Origin: Kaistella faecalis
GTDB lineage: Bacteria > Bacteroidota > Bacteroidia > Flavobacteriales > Weeksellaceae
Direction: 5' to 3'
DNA: 64,000 nucleotides
NCBI RefSeq assembly: GCF_019195395.1
Contig: NZ_CP078067.1
Coordinates: 1,503,783-1,567,782, forward strand
This document shows positions 44,089 to 53,924 of the stretch, one piece after another. The notes beneath the pieces were generated by a model. That model saw only the letters and a program-made list of their open reading frames with translations, searched no databases and had not been told where the DNA came from. Position 1 is the first letter of the stretch. The number at the start of each line of letters is the position of its first letter. The translations under genes and the position numbers were made by a program.

Positions 44089-44233
44089 TAGCCCCGATTG
44101 ACTCTTATTTTTTATTTGATTTTTTGAATCGTCGAATCTCGTTCCTCGATTTGCAGTGGAAATCCTTTTTTTTGCGATGGCTTGAAAAAAGCGATGGCAA
44201 AAAAGATTGCAACGGAAAGCGGGAAATAGCTCC
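44089..44233 (-). repeat. Dispersed intergenic repeat, copy E (with an internal insertion)
   Basis: On the + strand it begins TAGCCCCGATTG and ends GGAAAGCGGGAAATAGCTCC, in opposite orientation to copy B. About 60 bases are inserted after GATTG (44101-44160), including AATCGTCGAATCTCGTTCC. The core AAATCCTTTTTTTTGCGATGG ... GCAAAAAAGAT is also longer than elsewhere. This and the ncRNA fill most of the 527-base gap between rtcB and mutA. Confidence 0.75.
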
Positions 44234-44279
44234 TAAAAAAAGATTTCGGGGAAACTGTTTTGAGTTTGAAATATTGCGC

Positions 44280-44454
44280 AATAAAAAACCCGAAAATCTT
44301 GCGACTTCGGGTTTTGATATTTCAATATACTGTTATTCTATGAGTGTACCAAACCACGAAGCCTCGCCTTTGCAAAAGGCAATCCTACTGATGTATGTAG
44401 ATTAAATTTGAACATTGCTTCGTTGTTTTTTAATTGGTTAAACTTGATTATCAG
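44280..44454 (-). ncRNA. Candidate structured small RNA
   Basis: On the minus strand a full promoter (TTTG, 18 bases, TATCTTTG) is followed by about 170 bases and a strong intrinsic terminator with no convincing ORF. The 5' part folds: ACGAAGC (44423-44417) pairs with GCTTCGT (44362-44356), enclosing a GCCTTT/AAAGGC hairpin (44380-44366) and a CTAC/GTAG hairpin (44400-44385), and ACCAA/TTGGT extend the outer stem with bulges. A 25-codon ORF (44415-44338) overlaps it but has no other support. The RNA class is unknown: 6S-like, Y-RNA-like (the outer stem has CGAAG/CUUCG) or a regulatory RNA for the rtcB operon are possibilities. Confidence 0.6.
44285..44315 (-). terminator. Intrinsic terminator of the candidate small RNA
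   Basis: AAAACCCGAA and TTCGGGTTTT form a 10-bp stem with an 11-base loop, followed by TTTTTT on the minus strand. Confidence 0.85.
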
Positions 44455-44457
44455 GTG

Positions 44458-44487
44458 CAAAGATATTATTTTTTTTGAATTGGCAAA
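44458..44487 (-). promoter_or_regulatory. Promoter of the candidate small RNA
   Basis: Minus-strand TTTG (44487-44484), 18-base spacer, TATCTTTG (44465-44458). The mutA stop codon overlaps its upstream edge, so this is not a mutA promoter. Fits TTTG-N18/19-TAnnTTTG as do the tRNA-Val and suf promoters. Confidence 0.7.
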
Positions 44488-44489
44488 TT

Positions 44490-46607
44490 TTAGCTTAACA
44501 TTTTCTTTAAAATTTCACACGCCGATTTGGGTAAATTAGTTCCCGGCCCGAAAATATGATCCGCGCCGTTTTGATAAAGAAATTCATAATCCTGCTGCGG
44601 AATTACACCGCCAACAACGATCGTAATGTCGTCTGCACCGAGTTTTCTCAATTCATCTACAACCTGCGGAACTAAAGTTTTATGGCCGGCAGCCAGGGAA
44701 GAAACGCCTAAAATGTGAATGTCGTTTTCCACCGCCTGTTTTGCCACTTCTTCCGGTGTTTGAAACAAAGGTGCAACATCTACGTCAAATCCCATGTCAG
44801 CAAAAGCAGTTGCCACAACTTTTGCTCCCCTGTCGTGGCCATCCTGACCCATTTTAGCAACCATAATTCTTGGTCGGCGTCCTTCGTGGTCTTCAAATTT
44901 TTGGGTTAAAGCAACGGCTTTATCAAAGTATTCATTTTTGCTTGCGTTCATGGCGTAAACTCCCTGTATTGTTCGGATATTGGCTTTATAACGACCGAAA
45001 GATTCTTCCATCGCGTCGCTCATTTCACCCAAAGTTACTCTTCTCCTTGCTGCTTCGATGCAGATTTCCAGGAGATTCCCATTTCCGGTTTTGGCTGATT
45101 CTTTCAGCTGACCGATAATTTCGCTCACTTTTTCAGCGTTTCTTTCCGTTTTTATTTGGTGAAGTCTTTCAATCTGTTTTCTGCGGACTTCAGAATTATC
45201 AATATCCAGAATTTCCAGATCCATCTGTTTTTGGGTGGATTTAAAAGAATTTACTCCAATGATAAATTCTTCTCCGCTGTCTATTTTTGCCTGCTTTTTA
45301 GCGGCAGCTTCTTCGATTCTCATTTTCGGAATTCCGGCTTCGATGGCTTTGGTCATTCCGCCTTCTTTTTCTACTTCATCAATGAATTTCATGGCTTCCT
45401 CAATCATCTGCTGGGTTAAACTTTCCACTAAATGACTTCCGCCCATTGGATCAACGACGTCGCAGATTCCGCTTTCCTGCTGAAGGATAATTTGGGTGTT
45501 TCTGGCAATTTTTGCTGAATAATCGGTTGGTAACGCGATAGCTTCATCCAGAGCATTAGTGTGCAGAGACTGGGTTCCTCCCAACGCAGATGACAAAGCT
45601 TCGATTGCGGTTCTCGTAATATTATTGAAAGGTTCCTGTTCTGTTAAACTCCAACCAGACGTTTGTGAATGCGTTCTTAATGCTAAAGATTTCGGATTCT
45701 GAGGATTAAACTGCGTTAAAAGATCAGCCCAGATTACCCGCGCGGCTCTCATCTTTGCAATTTCCATAAAATGATTCATCCCGATTGCCCAGAAAAAGGA
45801 AAGTCGCGGCGCAAAATCGTCCACCTTCATGCCGGCTTTAATTCCTGTTCTTACGTATTCTAGTCCGTCTGCCAAGGTGTAAGCCATTTCGAGAACCGGC
45901 GTAGCTCCGGCTTCCTGCATGTGATATCCTGAAATGGAAATGGAATTGAACTTGGGAATATTTTTAGCCGTATATTCGAAAATATCAGCGATGATTTTCA
46001 TGGAAGGAGTTGGCGGATAAATGTAGGTGTTTCTCACCATGAATTCTTTAAGAATATCATTTTGGATAGTTCCGGAAAGTTTCTCCTGTGAAACGCCCTG
46101 CTCTTCTGCAGCAACAATATAAAATGCTAAAACAGGCAAAACTGCGCCGTTCATCGTCATGGAAACCGAAATTTCATCCAAAGGAATTTCATTGAATAAA
46201 ATTTTCATGTCTTCCACAGAATCAATAGCAACACCGGCTTTACCAACATCTCCAACTACTCTTGGATGATCTGAATCGTAACCGCGGTGAGTTGCCAAAT
46301 CAAATGCAACGGATAATCCTTTTTGTCCGGCAGCTAAATTTCTTCTGTAAAAAGCATTGGATTCTTCTGCAGTCGAAAATCCGGCATATTGTCTTATAGT
46401 CCAGGGTTTCTGAACATACATCGTGGAATATGGACCGCGTAAATAAGGTGCAATTCCTGCAGAGTACTCCTTTTCAGTTAAATGTTTTGAGTCTTTTTCG
46501 GTGTAGGAAGATTTCAATTCCAAACCGTCTTTTTCGAAATTATACAAAGTGTGCTGTACATAATCCAGAGAAAAATCCGGAGTTTCGGCAAGAATCTTTT
46601 TACGCAT
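44490..46607 (-). CDS. scpA: Methylmalonyl-CoA mutase (large subunit)
   Basis: A 705-residue adenosylcobalamin-dependent mutase interconverting methylmalonyl-CoA and succinyl-CoA. The N-terminal TIM barrel binds CoA ([21 protein letters not shown]), and the C-terminal domain binds B12: [10 protein letters not shown] with the ligand His, SSLAAGH and GGVIPQQD. No epimerase, small subunit or meaB gene is adjacent in this window. Start ATG next to an AT-rich upstream region; the enzyme would need imported or salvaged B12. Confidence 0.95.
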   Translation of the reverse strand: MRKKILAETPDFSLDYVQHTLYNFEKDGLELKSSYTEKDSKHLTEKEYSAGIAPYLRGPYSTMYVQKPWTIRQYAGFSTAEESNAFYRRNLAAGQKGLSVAFDLATHRGYDSDHPRVVGDVGKAGVAIDSVEDMKILFNEIPLDEISVSMTMNGAVLPVLAFYIVAAEEQGVSQEKLSGTIQNDILKEFMVRNTYIYPPTPSMKIIADIFEYTAKNIPKFNSISISGYHMQEAGATPVLEMAYTLADGLEYVRTGIKAGMKVDDFAPRLSFFWAIGMNHFMEIAKMRAARVIWADLLTQFNPQNPKSLALRTHSQTSGWSLTEQEPFNNITRTAIEALSSALGGTQSLHTNALDEAIALPTDYSAKIARNTQIILQQESGICDVVDPMGGSHLVESLTQQMIEEAMKFIDEVEKEGGMTKAIEAGIPKMRIEEAAAKKQAKIDSGEEFIIGVNSFKSTQKQMDLEILDIDNSEVRRKQIERLHQIKTERNAEKVSEIIGQLKESAKTGNGNLLEICIEAARRRVTLGEMSDAMEESFGRYKANIRTIQGVYAMNASKNEYFDKAVALTQKFEDHEGRRPRIMVAKMGQDGHDRGAKVVATAFADMGFDVDVAPLFQTPEEVAKQAVENDIHILGVSSLAAGHKTLVPQVVDELRKLGADDITIVVGGVIPQQDYEFLYQNGADHIFGPGTNLPKSACEILKKMLS

Positions 46608-46683
46608 TGTTCTTAAAAATTAAAAAAGTAAAGTTACAAAATTTAGGCAAGGCATCATATTTAGAATTTGTATGGGAATAAAA

Positions 46684-46708
46684 AAAGCCTTCCCAGAAGG
46701 AAGACTTT
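46684..46708 (-). terminator. Intrinsic terminator of the small lipoprotein gene
   Basis: CTTCC and GGAAG with outer AAAG/CTTT form a hairpin with one mismatch, followed by a T run on the minus strand. Confidence 0.6.
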
Positions 46709-46730
46709 CTTATTCTATTGAGTGGATAAA

Positions 46731-46997
46731 TTATTTTGTAATATCACCATCACCGTCAGTAGCGTCTTTAGCTGCATCCTTTACTTCTGCTGCACCTTTC
46801 TCAACTGCATCACCTGTAGCGTTTATTGCTTCACCAACTGCGGTAGAATCAGAGATAATTGGTAAAGAATCGTTATCAACAACAACTGCAGTTGCTGTAG
46901 AATCTGCGTTTACATCTGTAGCAACAGTTTCGGTTTTTTTACAAGAAATTAAAGTTACTGCTGCAAAAGCAGCTGCCATAAAGATTGATTTTTTCAT
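46731..46997 (-). CDS. Small hypothetical lipoprotein
   Basis: An 88-residue lipoprotein (signal SIFMAAAFAAVTLISCKK, Cys19). The mature part is short, Ala/Asp/Glu-rich and helical (VEKGAAEVKDAAKDATDGDG). I do not recognise it; several such short lipoproteins occur in Bacteroidetes. Own terminator, no operon. Confidence 0.7.
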   Translation of the reverse strand: MKKSIFMAAAFAAVTLISCKKTETVATDVNADSTATAVVVDNDSLPIISDSTAVGEAINATGDAVEKGAAEVKDAAKDATDGDGDITK

Positions 46998-47047
46998 AAT
47001 ATAATATTTTTAAATTTTTGCTAATATATATAAAACGTATTAAAGTC

Positions 47048-48133
47048 TTAATAATTTTCTTCCTCGCCTTTCATTTTCTCCGCATTCTCTGCCATAATCA
47101 CCGCATCAATCATTTCCTGCAAATCCCCATTCATATAGGCATCGAGATTATACATTGATTTGTTCACTCTGTGATCGGTAACTCTTCCCTGAGGATAATT
47201 ATAAGTTTTAATTTTTGCTGACCGGTCACCTGTTGAAACCATGGATTTACGCTGAGCGGCAACATCTCCAACTGCTTTCTGCACTTCAATGTCGTAAAGT
47301 TTTGTCCTTAACATCTCCATTGCAAGTTCGCGGTTAGCCAACTGTGAACGTGCCTGCTGACATACAACAACCATACCAGAAGGCTTATGCGTTAGCTGAA
47401 CTTTTGTTTCTACTTTATTTACGTTTTGCCCACCAGCTCCCCCGGATCGCGAGGTCTGCATTTCGATGTCGGCAGGGTTTAATTCGAAATCTACTTCCTC
47501 TGCTTCCGGAAGAACAGCCACGGTAATCGCAGAAGTATGAACTCTTCCCTGAGACTCGGTTTCAGGGACACGCTGAACGCGGTGAACACCAGATTCGAAT
47601 TTCATAATTCCGTAAACGCCGTCGCCTTCTACTTTTAAAATTAATTCTTTATAGCCTTTGGAAGCTTCGCTGGAATCGGTTATTTCATGTTTCCAGCCTT
47701 TTGTCTTGAAATACATTGCGTAAGCTCTGTAGACATCTTCCACAAAAATAGCTGCTTCGTCACCACCGGTTCCAGCACGTAATTCGATGATTACGTTTTT
47801 ATCATCGGCCGGATCCTTCGGGATAAGGAGTACTTTCAGTTCTTCTTCGAGACCGGGAATTCTCTGGATGGCTTCATTTTTTTCAATTTTAGCCATTTCT
47901 ACGAATTCCTTATCAGATCCGTCGGCGATAATTTCGTCGGATTCTTCAATGGTATTCAAAGTCTGTTTATATTGATCGAAAACGGCAACGATTTTTCCGA
48001 GGTCGCTGTATTCTTTGTTCAGCGAGGAGTATTTTTTCTGGTCGGAAATTACATCGGGCTGAATAATGAGGTCGGCAACTTCATTATAACGCTGTTTAAT
48101 GGCTTCGAGTTTTGGGATGAGTGACTTTGACAT
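47048..48133 (-). CDS. prfA: Peptide chain release factor 1
   Basis: A 361-residue RF1 for UAA/UAG. The stop-recognition PxT motif reads PET ([14 protein letters not shown]) and the catalytic GGQ lies in [11 protein letters not shown]. The start is set at [12 protein letters not shown] (48133) instead of the upstream ATG at 48199, because RF1 begins there and the extra 22 residues are hydrophobic and unlike the family. A second release-factor-like gene (prfH) is 5 kb away but differs in domain content. Confidence 0.95.
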   Translation of the reverse strand: MSKSLIPKLEAIKQRYNEVADLIIQPDVISDQKKYSSLNKEYSDLGKIVAVFDQYKQTLNTIEESDEIIADGSDKEFVEMAKIEKNEAIQRIPGLEEELKVLLIPKDPADDKNVIIELRAGTGGDEAAIFVEDVYRAYAMYFKTKGWKHEITDSSEASKGYKELILKVEGDGVYGIMKFESGVHRVQRVPETESQGRVHTSAITVAVLPEAEEVDFELNPADIEMQTSRSGGAGGQNVNKVETKVQLTHKPSGMVVVCQQARSQLANRELAMEMLRTKLYDIEVQKAVGDVAAQRKSMVSTGDRSAKIKTYNYPQGRVTDHRVNKSMYNLDAYMNGDLQEMIDAVIMAENAEKMKGEEENY

Positions 48134-48212
48134 TTGTAGAAATTTGTGGGGGCAAAGATAGGAAAAAAGCAGAAAAGAATATTTCTTACCTAAGAACAAC
48201 CGTCCTGTCTTA

Positions 48213-48313
48213 TAGCCCGGATTGAAACGGCATCCTTTTGCAGAGCGAAGCGGCGCAAAAGATAGAGTGGAAAGCCGGAATTTGTATGGAAAGAAAACGG
48301 AAAAAGCTGCTCC
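48213..48313 (-). repeat. Dispersed intergenic repeat, copy C
   Basis: On the + strand: TAGCCCGGATTGAAACGG, CATCCTTTTGC, a GAGCGAAGCGGC loop, GCAAAAGATAGAGTGG, AAAGCCGGAATT, ending GCTGCTCC. Opposite orientation to copies A and B. Located upstream of prfA, where the intergenic space holds nothing else. Confidence 0.75.
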
Positions 48314-48412
48314 AAAAAAAAATCAGTCTCTGAAAAAGAGACTGACTGTATATATGATTTTGCTTTGTGACTGCTGTTCCCGGAAATTAAAGTGGGAGAG
48401 CAGTGACATCAA

Positions 48413-48700
48413 CTAGTGATGACCGTGGCTGTCGTGGCTGTGTAAGAACGGGCCGTGACCTTTAGGGTTGCTGTAAACCAATTCTACACCTTCCTGTTCT
48501 GTAAGCGTTTTTCTTCTGATGTCTTCAGGATCGAAAGGTTTGGTTTTACCGAAATATTCCATTAATCCGGAAGTAAGCCAGATTGGGATTACGTAACCGA
48601 AAAACATGAAGATACACCAGAATCCGATAAGGAACATGCAAAGGAAATATACGGTCCAAAGGAACTGGTAAAACGGAAAAAATGCTGATAACATCATCAT
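48413..48700 (-). CDS. Small membrane protein with His-rich tail
   Basis: A 95-residue protein with two hydrophobic helices (about 8-28 and 28-46, FYQFLWTVYFLCMFLIGFWC and IFMFFGYVIPIWLTSGL), a short charged loop (KTKPFDPEDIRRKTLTEQEG) and a histidine-rich C-terminus (HGPFLHSHDSHGHH). The tail suggests metal binding. I do not recognise the family; no conserved partner is nearby. Confidence 0.65.
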   Translation of the reverse strand: MMMLSAFFPFYQFLWTVYFLCMFLIGFWCIFMFFGYVIPIWLTSGLMEYFGKTKPFDPEDIRRKTLTEQEGVELVYSNPKGHGPFLHSHDSHGHH

Positions 48701-48791
48701 TGTAATAGATTTTAGGCAAAAGTAGGATAATTTTTGTTTTCGGGCAAAAGATTTCCTGTGATTTTTCGCTATTTAAAATGATTAAAAAATA

Positions 48792-50399
48792 TTAGTGAGA
48801 AATGGATTCGAAAAAATCATTCCCTTTATCATCGGAGATGATGAACGCCGGAAAATTCTTGATTTCTATTTTTCGTACGGCCTCCATTCCAAGTTCTTCA
48901 AAATCAACAACCTCTACCGATTTGATGTTTTCTTTGGCTAAAATGGCTGCAGGTCCACCGATAGAGCCGAGATAAAATCCGCCATATTTTGCACAGGCGT
49001 TAGTGACATCCTTGCTTCGGTTTCCTTTTGCGAGCATAATCATGCTTCCGCCGTGGGACTGGAATTCGTCTACATAAACATCCATTCTACCTGCAGTTGT
49101 GGGTCCGAAACTTCCGGAAGGCATTCCGTCCGGTGTTTTTGCAGGGCCTGCGTAATAAATCGGATGGTTTTTGAAATAATCCGGCATCGGTTTTCCGCTA
49201 TCGAGAAGTTCTTTAATTTTTGCGTGAGCGATATCGCGTGCAACGATTAAAGTTCCGTTCAGACTTAAGCGTGTTTTAATCGGATATTTAGAAAGTTCTG
49301 CTAAAATTTCCGGCATTGGCTTATTCAGGTTGATTGAAACTGCTTCTTCCAAATGCGGCGGAGTTTCCGGAAGATATTGTTTTGGATTGGTTTCCAACTG
49401 TTCCAAGAAGATTCCTTCACGGTTGATGAAACCTTTAATATTTCTGTCAGCAGAACAGGAAACGCCCATTCCGACCGGACAGGAAGCTGCGTGACGCGGC
49501 AAACGGATTACACGTACATCATGAGTCAGATATTTTCCGCCAAACTGAGCTCCAATTGACGATTCCTGGCAGATTTGCTGAACTCTTTTCTCCCATTCGA
49601 GATCACGGAAAGCCTGGCCGCCAATGTTTCCTTCGGTGGGAAGGTGATCGTAATATCCGGCACTTGCTTTTTTCACGGCTGCTAAATTCGCTTCAGCAGA
49701 AGTCCCGCCAATGACTAGCGCGAGGTGATAAGGCGGGCAAGCTGCTGTTCCCAAATCCATGATTCTTTCGCGAATAAAAGCTTCCAGTGAGCTGTCATTC
49801 AGTAAAGATTTAGTTTTCTGGTAAAGAAAGGTCTTGTTTGCAGACCCGCCGCCTTTTGCGAGGAAAAGAAATTTATATTCTTCGCCTTTTGTGGCATAAA
49901 TATCAATCTGTGCCGGAAGATTAGAACCTGAATTCTTCTCTTCAAACATCGTTAAAGGCACGATTTGCGAATATCTGAGATTGCGGGTTTGGTAAGTATT
50001 ATAAATTCCTCTTGAAATCCATTCCGCATCATTAGCTCCGGTGTAAACATTTTCGCCTTTTTTTGCTACACAGATTGCTGTGCCGGTATCCTGACATGAT
50101 GGAAGTGCGCCTTCAACGGCAACTGCTGCGTTCTGCAAAAGGTTATAAGCGACGAAACGGTCGTTGTCGGTCGCTTCGGGATCATCAATAATATTCCGGA
50201 GTTTTTGAAGATGCGAAGGCCGAAGCATGAAAGAAACATCGGCTAAAGCCTGTTCAGCAAGAAGTTCCAGTGCCCGGGGATCGATGGTTAAGATTTCTCT
50301 GCCGCCAAGGTACTCTACTTTTAAATATTCTGAACTGAGTTTTCTGTATTGGGTATCGTCTTTAAGAATAGGAAAGGGTTCCTGATAGTGAAATTCCAT
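48792..50399 (-). CDS. fumA: Fumarate hydratase, class I (Fe-S)
   Basis: A 535-residue class I fumarase holding a [4Fe-4S] cluster (Cys in [11 protein letters not shown] and later Cys in GVSCSADRN). It combines alpha and beta domains in one chain, the beta part from about 375 with [20 protein letters not shown] and [14 protein letters not shown]. It hydrates fumarate to malate in the TCA cycle and is oxidant-sensitive, unlike the class II enzyme at 51.8 kb. It is transcribed in the same direction as, and downstream of, the WYL regulator gene. Confidence 0.93.
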   Translation of the reverse strand: MEFHYQEPFPILKDDTQYRKLSSEYLKVEYLGGREILTIDPRALELLAEQALADVSFMLRPSHLQKLRNIIDDPEATDNDRFVAYNLLQNAAVAVEGALPSCQDTGTAICVAKKGENVYTGANDAEWISRGIYNTYQTRNLRYSQIVPLTMFEEKNSGSNLPAQIDIYATKGEEYKFLFLAKGGGSANKTFLYQKTKSLLNDSSLEAFIRERIMDLGTAACPPYHLALVIGGTSAEANLAAVKKASAGYYDHLPTEGNIGGQAFRDLEWEKRVQQICQESSIGAQFGGKYLTHDVRVIRLPRHAASCPVGMGVSCSADRNIKGFINREGIFLEQLETNPKQYLPETPPHLEEAVSINLNKPMPEILAELSKYPIKTRLSLNGTLIVARDIAHAKIKELLDSGKPMPDYFKNHPIYYAGPAKTPDGMPSGSFGPTTAGRMDVYVDEFQSHGGSMIMLAKGNRSKDVTNACAKYGGFYLGSIGGPAAILAKENIKSVEVVDFEELGMEAVRKIEIKNFPAFIISDDKGNDFFESISH

Positions 50400-50477
50400 A
50401 TTTGATTTTTACGCGACAAAAATAATCAAATTAAAGGGATAATACCGAAACCTTAGCAGGACTTTTATCACATAAAA

Positions 50478-50510
50478 AAAGGCACAGAAAGTGTAAATTT
50501 CTATGCCTTT
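50478..50510 (-). terminator. Intrinsic terminator of the WYL regulator gene
   Basis: AAAGGCAcAGAAA and TTTCTaTGCCTTT form a long stem with one mismatch, followed by a T run on the minus strand, about 45 bases beyond the regulator's stop. It separates the regulator from fumA. Confidence 0.75.
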
Positions 50511-50554
50511 TTCATCATTCATCTTGTTGAGTACAAAGATAAACCGTGATCATG

Positions 50555-51631
50555 TCAATTTTTGTCAAGCACTTGAAGATTCATGAATGAATTACTGGAA
50601 GTTAAGGGGGTCTCGGATTGATAGTGATCCAGAATTTCCTGATGTTTCTCCTTTACGAGCTGTTTCAGTACCGTAGGTTTTATAACTCGGGCATTACTCA
50701 TCCACTGGAAAATCCAGCCTACCAGTTCGCGGTTGATTCCGCAGCGCAGGGTCATAACATAATTACCGTTGTCGATTTTAGAAAAATTCTGTGAGTGGTG
50801 CCAAAAATGGTGTTTTACGAATTCTGCAGTAAGTTCAGAAAATTCAATTTCAATATCGTAGATTTCATCGTCCATATTATTGGTAATACCAAACCGGTTT
50901 TCCATTTCACGACTCAGGGTGGCTAGAAGATCCCTGTTATCAAACATATTATTGGTCAGGCTGTATTTTTTAAGCTGGTTGAGCGCGATAGCTATAATTT
51001 TATTTTTTCCTTTCACAAAGCCTAATAGATGAATAACACCGCGATGATAAAGAATCTGCAGCGGGAGGAAATCTACCGGATACGCAATAGCCTGTGGGAT
51101 CGAAGTGTAGTCGTAACCTACTTCTAACAGTCTCATTTCTCTTTTATGCTGAATGCTCCATATGGCATCATTCAATGTTTTTTGATAGCCATCTAAGGAA
51201 AGCAGCTCATAAAAATAGCTGTTAGCAATCTGCTGGTCGGCGAAAACCGAAAAATCTTCGAAATTACTTTTGCTATAATTTTTATAAAAGAGATTCTCGA
51301 TCCGGTCAAAAGTTTCTTCACGGGATTTCACCAAGGGTAGCGGCATTAGGTTTTTAAAAAGCAGATAACTCTGGATATCGAACTCATTGAGTTTTGCTGA
51401 ACTTTTATCATACTCAATTTTCCAGGTTTTTTTGTTTTTTTCACCTTCTGTAATAATGAGTTTTTCATTGTGCTGCACAATATCTTCGAGTTCATCCAGA
51501 TAACGGTATAATGTTCTTTCAGAGATATTGAGGTCGTGAGACTTCGCCCACTGCTTAATAACTTCAATGTTTACAGGTCCCCGCTTGAGACGGTTGTAAA
51601 TTCTTAGCAAATTTCTAGATTTCTTAGACAT
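50555..51631 (-). CDS. WYL-domain transcriptional regulator
   Basis: A 358-residue protein: N-terminal winged helix (about 1-60, INRLKRGPVNIEVIKQWAKS and SERTLYRYLDELEDI), central WYL domain (about 165-240, FLPLQILYHRGVIHLLGFVKG) and WCX-type C-terminus. WYL proteins usually sense small ligands or nucleic acid signals and often act in stress or defence, but many regulate housekeeping genes. It lies divergent from fumC and upstream of fumA, so it could control either. The reading is by position only. Confidence 0.85.
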   Translation of the reverse strand: MSKKSRNLLRIYNRLKRGPVNIEVIKQWAKSHDLNISERTLYRYLDELEDIVQHNEKLIITEGEKNKKTWKIEYDKSSAKLNEFDIQSYLLFKNLMPLPLVKSREETFDRIENLFYKNYSKSNFEDFSVFADQQIANSYFYELLSLDGYQKTLNDAIWSIQHKREMRLLEVGYDYTSIPQAIAYPVDFLPLQILYHRGVIHLLGFVKGKNKIIAIALNQLKKYSLTNNMFDNRDLLATLSREMENRFGITNNMDDEIYDIEIEFSELTAEFVKHHFWHHSQNFSKIDNGNYVMTLRCGINRELVGWIFQWMSNARVIKPTVLKQLVKEKHQEILDHYQSETPLTSSNSFMNLQVLDKN

Positions 51632-51751
51632 AAATTTTTCTTCTCTATCAAATTTAGTTAATTATCTGTATAATATGGAGTTAATCTATTTATTTTTAAT
51701 TCTGCATCAAATAGTAAAAACGTAACTTTAATCCTTAAAAATTTAACATCA

Positions 51752-53146
51752 ATGAATTACAGAATAGAACACGATACAATGGGAGAAGTTCAGGTTCCTG
51801 CTGATAAATTTTGGGGCGCGCAAACAGAACGGTCCAGAAACAACTTTAAAATAGGACCAGAAGCATCGATGCCGCATGAAATCATCGAAGCCTTTGCCTA
51901 TCTGAAGAAAGCCGCAGCCTTTACCAATGCCGAATTGGGAGTGCTAGCAGAAGAGAAACGGGATGCGATTGCAAAGGTCTGCGACGAAATTTTAGCGGGA
52001 GAACTTGATGATCAGTTTCCGCTCGTGATCTGGCAAACCGGTTCCGGTACGCAGAGCAATATGAATGTGAATGAAGTGATTTCAAACAAAGCTCATGTGA
52101 ACAGTGGCGGAGTTCTGGGCGAAAAATCAGGAATTCACCCGAACGATGATGTCAACAAATCACAGAGTTCCAATGATACTTACCCTACAGCGATGCATAT
52201 TGCCGCGTACAAAAAGGTAGTTGAACATACGTTGCCGGCTGTTGAAAAACTCAGAGATACGCTTCACGCTAAATCTGAAGAATTTAAAAATATCGTAAAA
52301 ATCGGCAGAACGCATCTTATGGACGCCACTCCTTTAACCCTCGGGCAGGAATTTTCCGGATACGTAGCACAGCTTGATTATGCCATGAAGGCCATTGCCA
52401 ATACTTTTGACCATCTTCAGGAAATCGCTTTAGGCGGAACCGCCGTAGGGACAGGACTGAATACACCGGAAGGTTATGATGTGCTGGTGGCGAAATATAT
52501 TTCTGATTTTACCGGACTTCCTTTTGTAACGGCGCCCAATAAATTTGAAGCTTTGGCAGCACACGATGCGATCGTGGAAAGTCATGGTGCGCTGAAACAA
52601 TTGGCCGTTGCACTATACAAAATCGCACAGGATATCCGTTTTCTTGCGTCCGGACCCCGTTCCGGTATTGGAGAGATTTTAATTCCTGAGAATGAACCCG
52701 GATCCTCAATTATGCCCGGAAAAGTGAATCCTACACAAAATGAAGCATTGACCATGGTTTGCGCACAGGTTTTAGGGAACGATACGACCATTTCATTTGC
52801 CGGAACTCAGGGAAATTATGAACTTAACGTCTTTAAACCTGTAATGGCGTATAACTTCCTACAGTCTGCACAGTTTTTGGGCGACGCCTGTATTTCGTTT
52901 AATGACCATTGTGCAGTTGGAATTGAAGCCAATGAACCAAGAATAAAAGAACTTGTCGATAAATCTTTAATGCTGGTTACCGCATTAAATACTCATATCG
53001 GTTACGAAAATGCAGCGAAGATTGCGAAAACCGCACACCAAAACGGCACCACTTTAAAGGAAGAAGCAGTTAATCTGGGGCTTTTAACCGCCGAACAATT
53101 TGATGAATGGGTAAAACCGGAAGATATGGTCGGAGGTTTAGCATAA
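51752..53146 (+). CDS. fumC: Fumarate hydratase, class II
   Basis: A 464-residue Fe-independent fumarase of the fumarase/aspartase superfamily. The signature [15 protein letters not shown] and the catalytic [10 protein letters not shown] and [11 protein letters not shown] segments are present. It catalyses fumarate to malate without an iron-sulfur cluster. Divergent from the WYL gene, with a 120-base AT-rich gap. The genome therefore keeps both fumarase types on either side of one regulator. Confidence 0.95.
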   Translation: MNYRIEHDTMGEVQVPADKFWGAQTERSRNNFKIGPEASMPHEIIEAFAYLKKAAAFTNAELGVLAEEKRDAIAKVCDEILAGELDDQFPLVIWQTGSGTQSNMNVNEVISNKAHVNSGGVLGEKSGIHPNDDVNKSQSSNDTYPTAMHIAAYKKVVEHTLPAVEKLRDTLHAKSEEFKNIVKIGRTHLMDATPLTLGQEFSGYVAQLDYAMKAIANTFDHLQEIALGGTAVGTGLNTPEGYDVLVAKYISDFTGLPFVTAPNKFEALAAHDAIVESHGALKQLAVALYKIAQDIRFLASGPRSGIGEILIPENEPGSSIMPGKVNPTQNEALTMVCAQVLGNDTTISFAGTQGNYELNVFKPVMAYNFLQSAQFLGDACISFNDHCAVGIEANEPRIKELVDKSLMLVTALNTHIGYENAAKIAKTAHQNGTTLKEEAVNLGLLTAEQFDEWVKPEDMVGGLA

Positions 53147-53165
53147 TTCAACTTATCGTAAATTA

Positions 53166-53194
53166 AAAATCCCCGGAAACTTTCCGGGGATTTT
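53166..53194. terminator. Bidirectional terminator after fumC
   Basis: AAAATCCCCGG and CCGGGGATTTT form an 11-bp stem between convergent fumC and the ABC ATPase gene, with T runs on both sides. Confidence 0.85.
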
Positions 53195-53199
53195 GTTTA

Positions 53200-53910
53200 T
53201 TAATCTACAGAGACGGAACTGGCGAAAAAATCTTCGAGTTCGCGCAAGGTTTCGGGATTTGTTCTGATGTCTTTCACGAGTTCCCCTTTGTTTAAGACAA
53301 CAATTCGGTCGCTCACTTCGGTAGTATGAGCAAGGTCGTGACTGGAAATAAGAAAAGTAACTGACTCATTCTGAGACCATGTTCTGATGAGTTTTTTAAG
53401 CTTTATCTGTGTGGAGGGATCCAGATTTGCAAATGGTTCATCGAGAATAATTATTGCCGGAGTGCCGATAAGCGCTCCAACAATTCCTACTTTTTTTTGG
53501 TTGCCTTTCGATAGGTCTCGTACATATTTTTTAGCATTCAGAATTTCATCGTTGAAGAAATCGTCAAACTGTTTCAGGAACTCATTAACCGTCGTCTTAT
53601 CCTGCCCGCGTAGCTCGCCGATAAAATAAAAATACTCTTCGGGCGTCAGATAACCAATTAGAAATGATTCATCAATAAAGGCGGAAACTTTATTTTTCCA
53701 GTTTTCGTTTTCATTTACTTTATCACCGCCAATTTCAACAAAGCCGGATGATGGCTCTATTAAATCCAGCAAAAGCGAAAAAAGAGTAGTTTTACCGGCG
53801 CCGTTATTCCCCACCAATCCAAAACTTTCGCCTTTAGGGATTTGGAGAGATTCAATATGAAGAACTTTTTTGCTGCCGTAAATTTTAGAAATATTTTGAA
53901 TGTTTATCAT
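53200..53910 (-). CDS. ABC transporter ATP-binding protein
   Basis: A 236-residue ABC ATPase: Walker A GNNGAGKTT, signature LSKGNQKKVG, Walker B IIILDEPFANLDP and the H-loop SSHDLAHT. It is the CcmA/exporter type. The DUF5687 permease gene is 15 bases upstream on the same strand, so the two form an exporter; the substrate is unknown. Confidence 0.92.
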   Translation of the reverse strand: MINIQNISKIYGSKKVLHIESLQIPKGESFGLVGNNGAGKTTLFSLLLDLIEPSSGFVEIGGDKVNENENWKNKVSAFIDESFLIGYLTPEEYFYFIGELRGQDKTTVNEFLKQFDDFFNDEILNAKKYVRDLSKGNQKKVGIVGALIGTPAIIILDEPFANLDPSTQIKLKKLIRTWSQNESVTFLISSHDLAHTTEVSDRIVVLNKGELVKDIRTNPETLRELEDFFASSVSVD

Positions 53911-53924
53911 GTTTATAGCTTAAA

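Noticed and set aside
44058-44405. 115-codon + strand ORF in the gap between rtcB and mutA
   Set aside because: It runs through repeat copy E and the terminator and stem region of the candidate small RNA, shows no domain or codon bias, and is better explained by those elements.
50555-51631. Defence-system role for the WYL regulator
   Set aside because: WYL proteins often regulate phage defence, but no defence genes are adjacent; both neighbours are fumarases.
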